From NCBI RefSeq assembly GCF_963675165.1, contig NC_087383.1, positions 2,448,979 through 2,512,978 on the forward strand: a stretch of DNA of 64,000 bases, read 5' to 3'. The notes under the pieces were generated by a model. That model ran no database searches. It saw only the letters and a list, made by a program, of their open reading frames with translations, and was not told where the DNA came from. The position numbers and the translations under genes were made by a program. The stretch's first letter is position 1; each line of letters starts with the position of its first letter. This document shows positions 36,221 to 49,331 of this stretch, in pieces. The stretch comes from Halichondria panicea (taxonomy: Eukaryota; Porifera; Demospongiae; Suberitida; Halichondriidae).

Positions 36221-36865
36221 ATGGCCACTAAAGAGCAGAACCAAGGTATAAAGACTGTCATGTTTCCTATAAAGGATAAACCCAATGATTGCTAAAGCAT
36301 AAAACCCTCATTGGTGATTGCTAACCTTGTGTGCTTGCTATCTATTTTCAGAGCTCACAATTGACGATCTGAAGACAGAAATGAAACTGACTGATGAGCA
36401 GCTCAATACAGCAATACAGGAACCAGATCTACCCGAGTTAGCAGCATGTTTCGATAACACTGATGACTATCTTGAAAAGCTGGAGCTGTCAATGGAGCTG
36501 CCCTCTATCAACTTCTGAATACAACTTAATTTGTCTGGTAACACAGTGACTAACTGTCATCACATTGCTGCTGGACTAGCAGTCAATAAAACTCTGAGAA
36601 GATTGGACTTGAGTAACTGTAAACTGACTGATCAGAGTATCGAGGAGCTATCAACTGAACTGATAAACAAGATTGAAACACTGCACATTTATGATGGAAC
36701 AGAAGATGGAATGAAGACGCTTGCCAGACATCTAACCACCCACTGCTCTGAACTGACACTATTGGTGATACCCGACCACTTAATTAATATTCTGTATCGA
36801 GACAGCATTCAGGGACGCTAACAAAGAGAGGAAGAGAAATGGACTGCCTGAGATTTAATGTGGTT
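36221..36865 (+). pseudogene. NLR pseudogene with large internal deletion (module B)
   Basis: Exon 1 (36,221-36,245, MATKEQNQ) and the start of exon 2 (from 36,352) match the intact NLRs up to YLEKLELS. There the sequence jumps to the LRR region (ATGGAGCTGCCCTCTATCAA) out of frame and stops. A second small gap follows, then the last two LRRs (NTVTNCHHIAAGLAVNKTLR) to the C-terminal tail. All of intron 2, NACHT and most LRRs are missing. Confidence 0.9.
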
Positions 36866-37079
36866 GCATTCTTACCATGATTTTAATTACTTTTGACAAT
36901 GGATTTTATTTTCTGCCATAATTATATAATAAATGACAATTTGAGAAAAGTAGCAAAGTACTATAATAATTATATAGTATATTATGTTGGAACATTAGGT
37001 CGTTAATAACGTGTCAATAGTACATGCAGATGATATAAATAATTCATGCACTGCTGTGAATAGTCAATGAATACATGCA

Positions 37080-38100
37080 CTTTGCTAATGGAAAATCCAA
37101 TTTAACGCTCTGTCGATTATTGTTCATGAGAAAGATGAGCAGATTAACATTCACTTTGGCCCTCCCAAACATCTTCATGATTGCCAGGTCCTCGTATTGC
37201 AGCTGAAGGAGGTCCTGTGTGGGGAGAAGAGAGGGCAGTGAAACACTTCAACTGGTATAAGACAAAGAATGCATGTATTTGTAAGACAAATGAATACATG
37301 TACTTACATACACCGTACAAGCATACCAACACTATACCTGACACAAGGCAGTAAACTTCTTGAACACTTTACGTACCTACCATCTACCTGTACACACACC
37401 CTCACCTGGAGGACCAGCTCCACCTTCTCTATCTGCCTGATGTGATCTCCAACACAACATTTCCGAACCTGAACCTGGACGAGTAAGAAATAATGTTTTC
37501 ACATAATTATAGCATAACGTTGCGCATAAGATCAAAGCTGTAGCAAGCAGTCAGGCTGGTCAGGTTTTGGCCTAACCACTTTTTGCAGCTGGGTAGGCAA
37601 TGGTCGTAAATATTGTAAGTGATAATGCGCATACTATTTTGGTGAGGAAAAGGGATAACCTTTTTCTTAGGTAAAAAATTCACCACTGTATAAAAGTTCC
37701 AATAGTAGAAAAGCAGCTGACCTTTAATTGCAAGTTGGCCTGACCACTTTAAAGTTGCTTGCTACGCCCCTGCATGAAGATTGGGGCATAAAAATAAGTT
37801 AATAGCCTCACACTGGAGGAATTGTTAAAGTCTAGATTAGTAGTATAGTCTGAGCTTCAGTCAAACAGTGGACAAAGTACGTACCAGAGCAATTAATGGC
37901 ACATGTGATGATTATCATGTTGTTTAATAGAAGTATGCTAGTATAACGGCTACTCAAGTATACGGAGACTCACAGAGTGGGTGGAGCATATCTCCATGGA
38001 CGCTGATGTATGGATGATTGGCTTGGTCACGTTAGAGTACGCGTCGATACCCAGCTATCTGTCCGGGGGGTCCACTGTCGATGCTCGCAGGAAGAACCCT
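37080..38100 (-). pseudogene. coiled-coil protein gene, 3' exons (copy 4)
   Basis: Near-identical partner of copy 1, with the block starting at 37,214 (DLLQLQYEDLAIMKMFGRAK) and block 37,974-38,100, which carries the same in-frame TAG after DR. Embedded in the duplicated stretch 37.1-41.0 kb. Confidence 0.5.
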
Positions 38101-38541
38101 CTGTGGGGGGTACAGTGAGAGTCATAATTATTATTATGATTCAGTTCCGGGAATAAATGTCATAGAAAGTCACTAATTGACTCACATTTTTTCCAGTCGA
38201 GGTAAATGGAACACAGCTATAGGTTACGTCTCTGTGGGACATGTGAAATTGTGTATCAGGTTTTAAGCAACTAATAAGGATTATCATCTATTAATCTTGT
38301 TGAGCGCACAGTCCATTCTACCCCCCGCCCACACACACCTGGTCAGTAGACAGCTGATTGCCTATCCACAACATCGAAGGATTTTATCGCGGCTATGTAC
38401 TTTATTGTACAGCTGCAAGGGGAGTGACGTGTGATACAGTGTGATTCAATGAAAGTCAGTACAACACAGTTAGTGTATGTTTACCAAAGAGGTACATGAG
38501 ATTGTTCTGACAAATCATTCTTGTACTCTCTAATACACTAA

Positions 38542-38721
38542 CAGGGTTTCATCTAGGATAACAAGTTGGGGGGGGGGGGGAGATTTGGGAGTGCGTAAGC
38601 GCAAGTGTTTGGCTATGCCCACTTAAAAAAAGTTGATTTAATACTAATGTGATGATGTCATTATTCTACAAGATTTGGGGGGGGGGGGGAAGAACCACCC
38701 CCCCTACTAGATGAAACCCTG
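38542..38721. mobile_element. MITE, CAGGGTTTCATCTAG termini (copy 2)
   Basis: Second copy of the 179-bp element, with the same ACTAA flanks. It was carried by segmental duplication, not by a separate insertion. Confidence 0.85.
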
Positions 38722-39364
38722 ACTAACTGATACAGTATCAAAGATGCAACCTTTTACATGGCAAAATTAAAAACGGCCATTGTCAAAGTAATGTAGACGC
38801 AATCGGCATCATGTATAAATTGTGTATTTGGCCTAAGCCATATTCAGTACATACTATATAGCAGGTCATTTTCGTAGGTTATAACATTCAAAACAAACAA
38901 CGTCTACACACAGTAAGTGCAGTAGTAGTAGATCTAAGAGGTAGTCTAATGCTCAAGAATGATGGAACATCTTATATACATATAGTAGTCATCTGCAGAA
39001 TTGTGTAGAGGAGATATTTCACCATCTTTGAGCATTAGTTTACCTCTTAGATCTACTACTACTGCACTGCACTATACTGCACTTACTGTGTATATAGCTA
39101 GTAGGTATCTTCAAGACCAGCTAGCTCACTGACAGTTGACAAACTAATGCTCAAAGATGTTGGAACATCTCTACACAATTCTACTACTACTGCATGCACT
39201 TACTGTGTATATAGTAGGTATCTTCAAGACCAGCTAGCTCACTGATAGTTGACAAACACTCTCTGGGACAAAAACCATTGTGTAGCTCTTACTTCAATAT
39301 TTTACAAACTTCCTTTATTTAGAATAATAGCGCATGCATTGCAGAATGCAGAGGCTGCAAAATA

Positions 39365-40828
39365 TGGTGGGCCGTTTGTTTCAAAATTCAAATGTTACAT
39401 TTTCATTCAAATCACAATACATTCATTCAAGATGTGCAATTTTCATTCAAGAGCATTCAAGATTATTCATTCAAGATTCAAGATTTTGATGGATGCATAA
39501 ACATGCATAATTTCAGATGACTTTAGCCACACTTTGTGGTTTTATTGCATGGTGTAGTTGTTTTAATTAACAGGAAATGGGGTTCACAATAATCAACTCC
39601 CTCCCTCAGTAGTGGTAAGGTGATTCCCAAACCAGAAACATGACATTGATTGACGAAAATTAACAAGAGGTCAGGGGTTCGTTGCCGACCTCCGAGTATT
39701 TTGAGCATTTAAGCAAAGGACATCTTATAAATGTTGTGTTTTAATGACTGTATATGCATGCATGGCATGCATATCTTGAATAATTATTGTCGACTTGAAT
39801 GCATTAAAATCTTGAATGACAATTGCATGGTCTTGAATGGTCAGTGGATCTTTGGATCAATTTAAATTTGTTTTGGGCAGAATTTCAAATCGATAGAAAT
39901 TTATATATTTTTTGATTTTGAATATTTTGAAACTGCAAGAGTACATGCAAATGAGTGCATTCTATTTTCAATTCTTGAGGAAGAACTGGTCCTGAGTTTC
40001 GTGCAGAAAAAAGCAGTTTCATATTTGCACCCACAGGGGTTAGCTTATAATGACCTTTGTACTCTAAGAAGCTGTGCACTTTATAGTCTGTTATAAAATC
40101 AGTATTATGTGCACCTAGCTTGTATGCGTACAGGTTATGTTAACAGTTGTATCCCACCCTGATTGACAATGACAATTACACCCCTGTCTGTATAGGTGTT
40201 CCAAGTACCATGGCCAATAGATGAGTGTTCCCAGCATACAGACGGTACTATACATATTACATATAATCATACAGTTGTTCGATTGCACACACACACACAC
40301 AATAATATCATAATTTAATTGATCCTTCAACATTGAAATGTTTAATAATATTAATTATGTACAGTTAAGGAAGTACATTATTATATTATACATAGCAGAG
40401 TCGTGCAGTTGGCTAGCCTCGAGGAAGTGATTGGGATATCAAGGCTAGCAGTTGGCAAGGTTATATTCTGGCTATATTTAGCATTGCATTGGAGCATGGC
40501 TTCTCAAGAGTACAAAGGTCATTTTAAGCAAACCCTGTGGATGCTATAAGCGCTAGTGATGGTCAAAAATTTAAAATGCTTTTCTGCACGAAACTCAGGA
40601 CCAATTCTTCCTCAAGAAATTAAAAGTAGAATGCACTCATTTGCATGTACTCTTGCAGTTTCAAAATATTCAAAATCAAAAAATATATAAATTTCTATCG
40701 ATTTGAAATTCTGCCCAAAACAAATTTAAATTGATCCAAAGATCCACTGACCTTGAATGAATACTGTACATGCATCTTGAAATGAAAATATAACATTAAT
40801 TTTGAATTTTGAAACAAACGGCCCACCA
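39365..40828. mobile_element. 1.46-kb foldback element (copy 2)
   Basis: Same arms and termini as 15,108-16,573, with a short deletion in the right arm near 40,770. Confidence 0.78.
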
Positions 40829-41015
40829 TACACCATAGCAAAAACACATTGATTTTACAATGTAAAAGGGTGGGCCAGCTCAGCACAATTCAAATAGCAA
40901 TCAAAATTCCAGGCTCTTATATCATTCAATGACAATTTAGATGAAAAGTAGCGAAGTACATAGTATGTTAGAACATTAGGTCGTTAATTAATCAATTGCA
41001 ACGTGTCAATAGTAC

Positions 41016-43784
41016 CATAGAGATAGTAAAGGGAAGGGATTGGAAACACAGGGATTTCACGTGGCCCATGCGTGTCGCACCGGAAATTGACAGGAAGTTA
41101 ATTTAATGGGAGGAGATTGGGGGAAAAGCTGCTTATTATAGATGCTGATCAACTACTTAGCTACTGTACATGTAGTTGCTCTGGTTGCTGCTGTACATCT
41201 GAATGACTGACATTTTTCTCTTTGCAAATACTTGAGTAGAGATTACACATTCTCAACAAACCTTGAAAATAACAAGGCATGCATTTACAAAGAAATTAAA
41301 TCTAGGAACTCGATAATTATTTATACTTTATGGTACTAGTACTAGGCACTGTTCATTATAATAGACTGCCTCATAACATTATGACTTTCACACAATCACA
41401 CAATTTTGATGTTTACATAAAAATGTTTACCAACACAAAACATAATTTTTATGAGCCTGACGCCCTTTTAGGCAATGGTGTATTCTCGTCATCGGTCACT
41501 GTTTAGCTCTTGCAAAAGAATTTACTAATCATAATACATAACAGTGGGGTTATCATGTGTCCCTCCCCTCTGCCGTTGGCATAAAAGGGTCTTGGCAGAT
41601 TTTCTGATTTTCTGAGTACCCCTGGGAAAAAATGTATGGGTAAGTTTGAATTAGTATATTTCCAAAACGATAAACGTTAGCAAGGAAAATCTTTTCTTAC
41701 TGCACATCGGGATCATTAAGCAACATGTAGAACTAAACAATAGTGATGTACAATTTATTGTTAACCAGTAGCTCCCCCGCAAAACAAGTTACTTTTGAAT
41801 CCTTGTTTTCACACTTAAAAGTAAATATTCAACATTAAACAGCATAATGCTCAACTTGGCTATGCCTACTGCATATTTCAATGCTCCCTCTACACTCTGA
41901 TCACTCTCAAGCAACCATGACTACTTCCTAGCTCAAGATATCCCCCCACAAAGTTTCTTACTTACCAATCTTAGCTAAATACATGTAAAACAGTGTAACA
42001 TGGAGCTCTGATGATCAAATAAATGAGGTAAATGATGTAAACCATACATTTACTATGGATAATGTACATACAGGATAGCTCTGCCAGTGCTTACTGCAGT
42101 TTTCTTCACTTTCTTCTCTTTTGTCTTTGCATCTGGCTCGCAATCAATCGCAATCAATACTTGCGGAATGCAACACGCATGGTGTCAGAATTCTCTAGGG
42201 CAATACATTGGTCACCTGAGATGTTTCCAATCCCTCCCCTCTACCGTAGATGTAGGAGAGAGGGATTGGAAACGGAAGTAGATTTCAATGTACTTCACAT
42301 ATGACCTCGATAAACATCCGCGCCTCGCTGAGGGCTAATCTATTCCCCAGGAACTTCGCGGGTAACTGAGATTATTGCAAATCTAGGATTTTATGAGTTG
42401 TCACTAGTATTCTGTCAAGTTTTCCAGTATCCAATGCAACTGTGCTTTATATAGATAGTGAATAACCATTATTCAAGCTCTATATACCGTTGCAACTATC
42501 TTCTTCATTGAATTTAGGTAAGTTTAATCTTGTATTGTACACATTTATCCCTTTTTCTCTGAAATGATTAATGTTTAGGTCATAATTATACTTCAATATG
42601 CTTGTTGGTAAATCATGTGGTATCACCCCAAGCCAAAGAAAATTAGTCATACATCAGCTGGTAAAATTTAGTGCTAGAAAAAAGTTGAATTAAAGAGCAC
42701 CACTAAAGATCCCTTTTTTGGGAATACGCTAAGTTTTACAGAAATTTTAATTTTAGGCATACATTCCCTTATGATTGGTGATCACCCCAAAAGCATTAGT
42801 TTTGGATCAGGTGGATGTATAGCTTTTGTGTGCATGAATGTGTAGTCACCTATTTTTACCTCATAATTGTTATTGGCCCGGTAGTTAGATTGTGGTGAAG
42901 GGCCTGTAGGCCCGAGATATTTAACTACTACAAATGCTGTTTCATCTATATTTTATATAGCAATACCTCGCAAGCCAAAACTTACTGAGTACGCTGAAGA
43001 AAAGAAGACAGAAGAATACCCCTCCTCTCTACACCCTACACGTCACCGCCCTCGTAAATGTTATCGGCTGTTCCGGCTATATATACACCCTTGTATACCT
43101 CACCAGCTTCTCTCCATCTAAGACTGTCTGATTAGAGTGCTAAACTAATCATAATTATAGCTGTAATAATCATTTTTATCGTGTAAGTTTTTGTTAATGT
43201 TGTTCGGTTTGATCCCACTCGTTTTACACTTAGAAAGCAACTGGCAGTGCTGTGGAGTGTTTTGCTGTCTCCAAGTGTATGTAATTATACTTAATGAATT
43301 GGAAATTGAAATGTACGCTCACCAGCCTAGTATATATAGAAACTTCGTACAATTGATTCATCACAATTATTAAGAAAGTTACATGGTGTATTATGTATCT
43401 TGTCGTATGAATGATCATGGTTATTGCCTCAAACTAGTGGATCGACTTCTTGATGGTTTTTTTTTCAGTTGGCAGCAAAAGAGCCTCTGACAGTCACAAA
43501 TACATTCACAATTTCAGGGAACTAAGCATCCTCTGATGATTTTATATCTACTGTGAAACAAGTATCCAATACCACTAGCTCTGCACATTCTCCTTACTAT
43601 TACCATGTACCAATGCACTGTTGATTGTACATGTGTCTCTTTCCCTATTCTTTCACCGCTTATGCAATGAGTTTTCCTCATTTGAGGCAAGAAAAGAAGA
43701 CAAGAAAGCGAGGCGCGGATGTTTTCCGAGGCCCTCTCCGTTTCCAATCCCCTCTCTCCTACATCTATGCCTCTACTATCTATG
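41016..43784. mobile_element. 2.77-kb insertion with TSD ATAGTAC and nested inverted ends
   Basis: It is flanked by ATAGTAC (41,009-41,015 and 43,785-43,791). The paralogous site at 16,766-16,790 (GTCAATAGTACATGCAGATG) is empty. The ends CATAGAGATAGTAAAGG... and the complement CATAGATAGTAGAGGCATAG share a GGGATTGGAAAC motif further in. A second inverted pair of the same motif lies internally at about 42,218-42,275. Between them are two GCGCCTCGC motifs (near 42,324 and 43,710). No transposase recognised; the longest frame is about 80 codons. Confidence 0.82.
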
Positions 43785-43860
43785 ATAGTACATGCAGATG
43801 ATATAAATAATTGAAGAATGCTCACATGCAATTGTCAATGAATACATGCAATTTGTTAAT

Positions 43861-46800
43861 GGCAATCCAATTTAACCCTCTGAGGATTTTAAAAGTTCAT
43901 GAGGAAGATGAGCAGATTAACATTCACTTTGGCCCTTCCAAACATCTTCATGATTGCCAGGCCCTCGTATTGCAGCTGAAGGAGGTCCTGTGTGGGGAGA
44001 AGAGAGGGAAGTGAAACACTTCAACTGGTGTATAAGACAAAGAATGCATGTATTTGTAAGACAAATGAATACATGTACTTACATACACCGTACAAGCATA
44101 CCAACACTATACCTGACACAAGGCAGTAAACTTCTTGAACACTTTACGTACCTACCATCTACCTGTACACACACCCTCACCTGGAGGACCAGCTCCACCT
44201 TCTCTATCTGCCTGATGTGATCTCAAACACAACATTTCCGAATCTGAACCTGGGCGAGTAAGAAATAATGTTCACATAATTATAGCATAACTTTGCATAA
44301 GATCAAGGTCGTAGCAAGAGGTCAGGCTGGTCAGATTTTGGCCTAACCACTTTTTGCAGCTGGGTATAGTAATGGTCGTAAATATTGTAAGTGATAATGC
44401 GCATGCTGTTTTTGGTGAGGAAAAGTGATGGCCTTTTTCTTAGGTAAAAAATTCACCACTGTATGCAAAAGTTCCAATAGTACAAAAACAGTTGACCTTT
44501 AATTGTAAGTTGGCCTGACCACTTTAAAGTTGCTTGCTACGCCCCTCCATGAAGATTGGGGCATAAAAATAAGTTAATATAGCCTCACACTGGAGGAATT
44601 GTTAAAGTCTAGATTAGTAGTAGAATCTGAGCTTCAGTCAAACAGTGGACAAAGTACGTACCAGAGCAATTAATGGCACATGTGATGATTATCATGTTGT
44701 TTAATAGAAGTATGCTAGTATAACGGCTACTCAAGTATACGGAGACTCACAGAGTGGGTGGAGCATATCTCCATGAACGCTGATGTATGGATGATTGGCT
44801 TGGTCACGTCAGAGTACTTGTTGATACCCAGCCTTCTGTCCAGGGGGTCCACTGTCGATGCTCGCAAGAACTCTCTGTGGGGGGTACAATGAGTGTATGT
44901 ATATTCATACCCTCTGCATGGCAACGAAAATAGCTAATTTGCAATTTAGATCATATGATACTTTAGTAGAAGGTAGAAACACACATGACCATCATCACAT
45001 GACCATCATTCGTACATACACACTTTCAACTATTTGACTACAAATTCAGTTTTGGTTATCACATTTCTTATACCTAAACTTCTTGAAGGCGTCCGAGTGT
45101 ACGGGTTCATTACTGACAGGGCAGCACTCTCAGCCTCAAACTGTGCAAAGGAACAGGAAAAACACGATAAACTCTTAAACCAACAGATATAACCAAACAA
45201 TAATCATGGAAAGTTAACGATGCTGATTTGGCGTTTTTCACCAACAAATAATATCTAGTCCAGTACTAATTTAATGTACATAGATGCAGTGCATAATGTA
45301 GGCCATAATCTGTACAGGTATACTGTACCACTTTTATCACCTGTTGTTTGTAGCACTCAAATATCTACCCCATCGGCACACTGCTCTGCTCCAACTCCTC
45401 ACAGTGATCCAGTGCCTTCTTGAGCTCTTCCTCCATCACAAGTCTCTCTTGCACAGCAGACTGGGTAATAGATTGCATGGTGGTCATGTACACACACAGG
45501 TATACAGATACAACCATCACAACATCGTGGTAGTGGTACAGTAGTTATATAATTGCAGGTACATGTATTAATGAAAGCACCGCGGGTGCTGATGCCTCGG
45601 TGGAGGTGCAAAGCTATATAACATAAAGCTACACACATTATCATGATGAATATTTTTGCATTTTTGCTGCATGCAAGCTCAAATTGCATGGTGGTCGATC
45701 ATGTACACACACACACACACACAGGTAATACAACCACCATGGTAGTGGTACAGCTGTTTGCTCACTGCATTACCACAAAACAACAAAATACCATACAATG
45801 TTGCTATGCAAACAACATGTGGTCCTAAGCAATGATGGCTTCTAGCACTTGTAGGTACTTTTTGAGAGTTCCAAAAATGGCTAATCTGTGAGACCCTCAA
45901 AAATTACCCACTATAAGGTGGCATCAATATTAACTGATACAGTACCAGAAATGCAACTTTTATATGGGGAAAAAAAAAGGACAATAGTCTCTAGACACAA
46001 TCGGCATCATGTATTGTGTATTTTGCCTAAGCCTTAATCTGTATAGCAGGTCATTTTCGTGGGATAAAAAATCCGAGACAAAAACGTAGGCGTGGTGCAG
46101 CAGTGATTTTGTGTGTAAAAATTCCCTTTGCTTCACTGCATTGCATGCGTTCCAGTCAACCATGCCTACGTTTTCGTGAGTGATAAATATTCGTCAAGGT
46201 TTAGCTTGCCCACGGAAACTCTACCCAGGACGCTATACGTACGGTACGGTATACTGTACCACTGTATCACCTGTTTCAAGTACTCTTCCTTCTCACGTTA
46301 CTTTGTAGCACTCGAATATGTCCACCCCGTCCACTGCTCTGCTCTAACTCCTCACAGCGATCCAGTGCCTTCTTGAGCTCTTCCTCCATCACAAGTCTCT
46401 CTTGAACAGCAGACTGGGTAATAGATTGCATGGTGGTCATGTACACACACACAGGTATACAGATACAACCATCACAACATCGTGGTAGTGGTACAGTAGT
46501 TATAATAAAGGTACAGTAGACTCTCGCTATTCCGACTCTCTGAAGTACGGCCTGAAATGTGGCCAACTCGCTATTCTGTATACTTGCTGCCCCAAACTAG
46601 TAATTTTATACGTATACATTTTGGGTGTGGTTTAGCAGAAAAACTGTGTGTGGGGGGAGTGGTTGGGGTGTACAATGAGAGGCATTGTGTGTGTATGTGA
46701 GGTGTGTGTGGGGGGAGTGGTTGGGGTGTACAATGAGAGGTAGGAAGCGGGATGCTCATGAACACTACAATGAAAGTTATAAAAAGGTAAACCGTTTTGT

Positions 46801-48023
46801 GAGCAAACACAGCTGTGGGATTACATTGTAATAGAGAGGAAATGATTCATTTATTATCCTCGAGACAAAACTGCAAAATTAGTCATTAATATTCGAGGTA
46901 GGTTGATTTTAAGCCGCGGCTATTTTCTGAAATGCAAACTACCGCGCTCTTCTGGCCAAGTTGCACTGTCCCAAGGGTGGCCGGATTAACGAGAGTCTAC
47001 TGTACATGTATTAATTATACAGTATTCACCGAGTGTATACATGTACATGCTAAACTCACATCTGCCTTGCTGTTGGCCAGTTCCAATTCTCTCATCAGCT
47101 CAGCCATGACACCTGGGTCCATGATTTGAGACCTCTCGAGCAGCTTCTCCTCCAACTACCTCAGCAGGTCATCCTCTAGACATTGAATGGTCTCACTCTT
47201 CTCCTCAACCTGACAGGGGAACATCAATAAGTTGCTGCCAGGTGGAGAATACTCGACATACAATAGTGACGTGTATGTACAGTCAACTACTGAAAATCTG
47301 GCAATGAAATTTAACGGTATTCTCCCACTTTGAGATAAAGGTCAGCTTAAAGTTAGACTGTAGTTAGGTATTAAATAGGCATCTGCTATCAGGGTTGTTG
47401 CAATAACTATTATAAAGAGATAGTACGTACGTGTAATCACACAGTACACCATCAGATCGGCTATTCAGAGCATAGATCATACAGTATATACTGTACAAAC
47501 TGTGCAAAGGAACAGGAAAACATGATAAACCGGCATTACGGTAACTTAAACCAACAGATGATAAATGGACTAAAATCATGAAAACTCACTAATAATAACG
47601 AGTGTTGCAAACTGCGATGTGCTAATGCATGCCTCTCACTTATAGTTTCGATTAGGGGGGGAGGGGCTAAATGAGGCTCTTTATACTGCTAATCACAGGG
47701 GCCCCTCTTTCCGTATTCCCCCAAAACCTAATCGCAGTCTCGTGACCCCTAACCTCTAGCGTGAGAGATATGAATGGGCACGTACATTTAACATCTGCTT
47801 AACCGGTACCTCGCAGATATGACACAACAAATCTACTGCAACCTGTAAGATTAGTCTGATATACATGTACCACAGAAACAGTGTGCTTGCTTGCATACAT
47901 GCTAATTTAAAACTACTCACATCTGCATAGTTCCAATTTTCACTCCAGCTCAGCCATGACACCCGGGTCCATGATTTGATATCTCTTGAGCAGCTTCTCC
48001 TCCATGTCTAGATGACTGCACTT
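43861..48023 (-). pseudogene. coiled-coil protein gene, longest run of exons (copy 5)
   Basis: Minus-strand blocks in order: 47,921-48,023 (MEEKLLKRYQIMDPGVMAEL then TGA), 47,060-47,209 (VEEKSETIQCLEDDLLR, TAG, LEEKLLERSQIMDPGVMAEL), 46,326-46,413, 45,369-45,460, 45,074-45,140, 44,751-44,874, about 44,190, and one starting at 43,987. Two consecutive versions each of the MDPGVMAEL exon and of the EEELKKALDRC exon indicate internal exon duplication. The composition predicts coiled coil. It lies directly downstream of EFR3 copy C on the same strand. Stops show that it is not intact. Identity unknown. Confidence 0.5.
46514..47002. mobile_element. 489-bp pogo/Tc1-like MITE, TA target
   Basis: Ends CAGTAGACTCTCGCTATTCC / GGATTAACGAGAGTCTACTG are flanked by TA (46,512-46,513 and 47,003-47,004). 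CAGT...CTCG.TTAATCCG ends and TA duplication are typical of pogo/Tigger-like elements. Inside is a tandem duplication of about 65 bp (GTGTGTGGGGGGAGTGGTTG at 46,648 and 46,707). Confidence 0.83.
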
Positions 48024-48892
48024 CTAGAAGGTAAAAGGAAAACAAAATAATGCATTTGGTAAAGATCTACTCTCATGCAAACAACATTGTAATTAGTATT
48101 GAGAGCAAATACATGTGATGATCATTACCAAATTTACTGGTAAAGGGTCAAACTGTTAGCAAGAGAGTTCATAATAGACGAACTCTTGCTGTTAGTATGT
48201 AAAATTGCCAGCTATGGACCCCAACTAGTACCTACATGCAAATTTTAGGGGGGGGGGAATTGGAGCTAGGGGGGGATATCCCCCTTCCCCCCTGTATGAC
48301 ACCCTGCTCACCCTTTAGAAGACTGCCCCCCCCATACACACACACTCACCCCTCTAGAAAAATGTCCCACCATAGCCTTCGGAGCTGTCTCCCTCCTCTT
48401 AGCAATCACTCCATCAATGTGCGTCGTCTTGAGTACCTCATTTCGACTGATCTTGGACGCTAGATGCAGCACACCCGCCACTGTAGCACCACTCTGTGAT
48501 GTGCCTTAAGGCCTTTCTCCTTCACAGCAAGCTCTTGCAGCTGGTGTAGGAAGACCAGTATATCCGAGAGCCCTTGATAAGAGAATTCCAGTGTCAGGAG
48601 AAATACGAGTTGGTAGAAAGCGAGTGTGTTAGCAGGGCTAGTGCAGATAGCTTTGGCCAGTTCCAGGAGATTGGTGAAGAGAGAGTTGACTGTTTTAGAG
48701 AGGAACCTTTTCAAAACCACACCCAGTGAGAGCCCTACAGCCTCCAGACTCACCCAATCACTGCACAAGGGGAGGGTATAAATACACGTACATGTAGCTG
48801 TAAGCACTGCACATGATTGTATACATACATGTAGTGAAAGCTGGACCTGTATAACTGACAAATAAAATCTAGTACGCCCACTGAACATAGCA

Positions 48893-48928
48893 TGTGCGCA
48901 CGCACGCACGCACGCACGCACGCACACG

Positions 48929-49013
<85 letters not shown>
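48893..49013. repeat. (CACG)n(CA)n microsatellite, about 120 bp
   Basis: GCACGCACGC repeats run into uninterrupted CA repeats, ending at the exon 9 donor of EFR3 copy C. Only short versions occur at this donor in modules A and B. Confidence 0.95.
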
Positions 49014-49016
<3 letters not shown>

Positions 49017-49331
49017 TTGAGAGGAATCTTGTCCTTGTTGGCATGGTGATCTACGAGACGATGCCAGAGTAGGGCCACATCCAGCTGTGTGCTGGGCTCT
49101 CGAATGAGGAGCAATTGGACGAGGGAGGCAAACAGTTGCCCTGGGAACGCCGTCTCCAGCACTAATGAGTGACAAGTGTCAGCCACCGCCCTCAAACACT
49201 TGACCAGGGAGGTAGTCAACATGGGGCTGCATAATAAAGGAGAGAATACAATTATGGAAGCATAAACACTTAGTAATGCACACAGTCTATTGTGCATGGT
49301 CACATAATTACAAGCAGGTCATCCTCTATAA

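Larger units (their letters stand above)
38108..41008. repeat. long segmental duplicate of 13,857-16,770
   Basis: Read side by side, the two stretches agree over almost every line, including transposons, hairpins and microsatellites. Only scattered substitutions and small indels differ (for example an extra ATTACATAT near 40,255). The homology extends left into the coiled-coil copies (12.84 / 37.08 kb). It contains the MITE copy 38,542-38,721 and the foldback copy 39,365-40,828. Confidence 0.9.

Noticed and set aside
42062-42304. 80-codon frame within the 2.77-kb insertion
   Set aside because: It overlaps the internal inverted repeat, and an alternative frame over the same DNA is equally long. 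No family features.
48460-49303. Long VCVCVCV-containing frames
   Set aside because: Produced by reading through the CA microsatellite between EFR3 exons 9 and 10.
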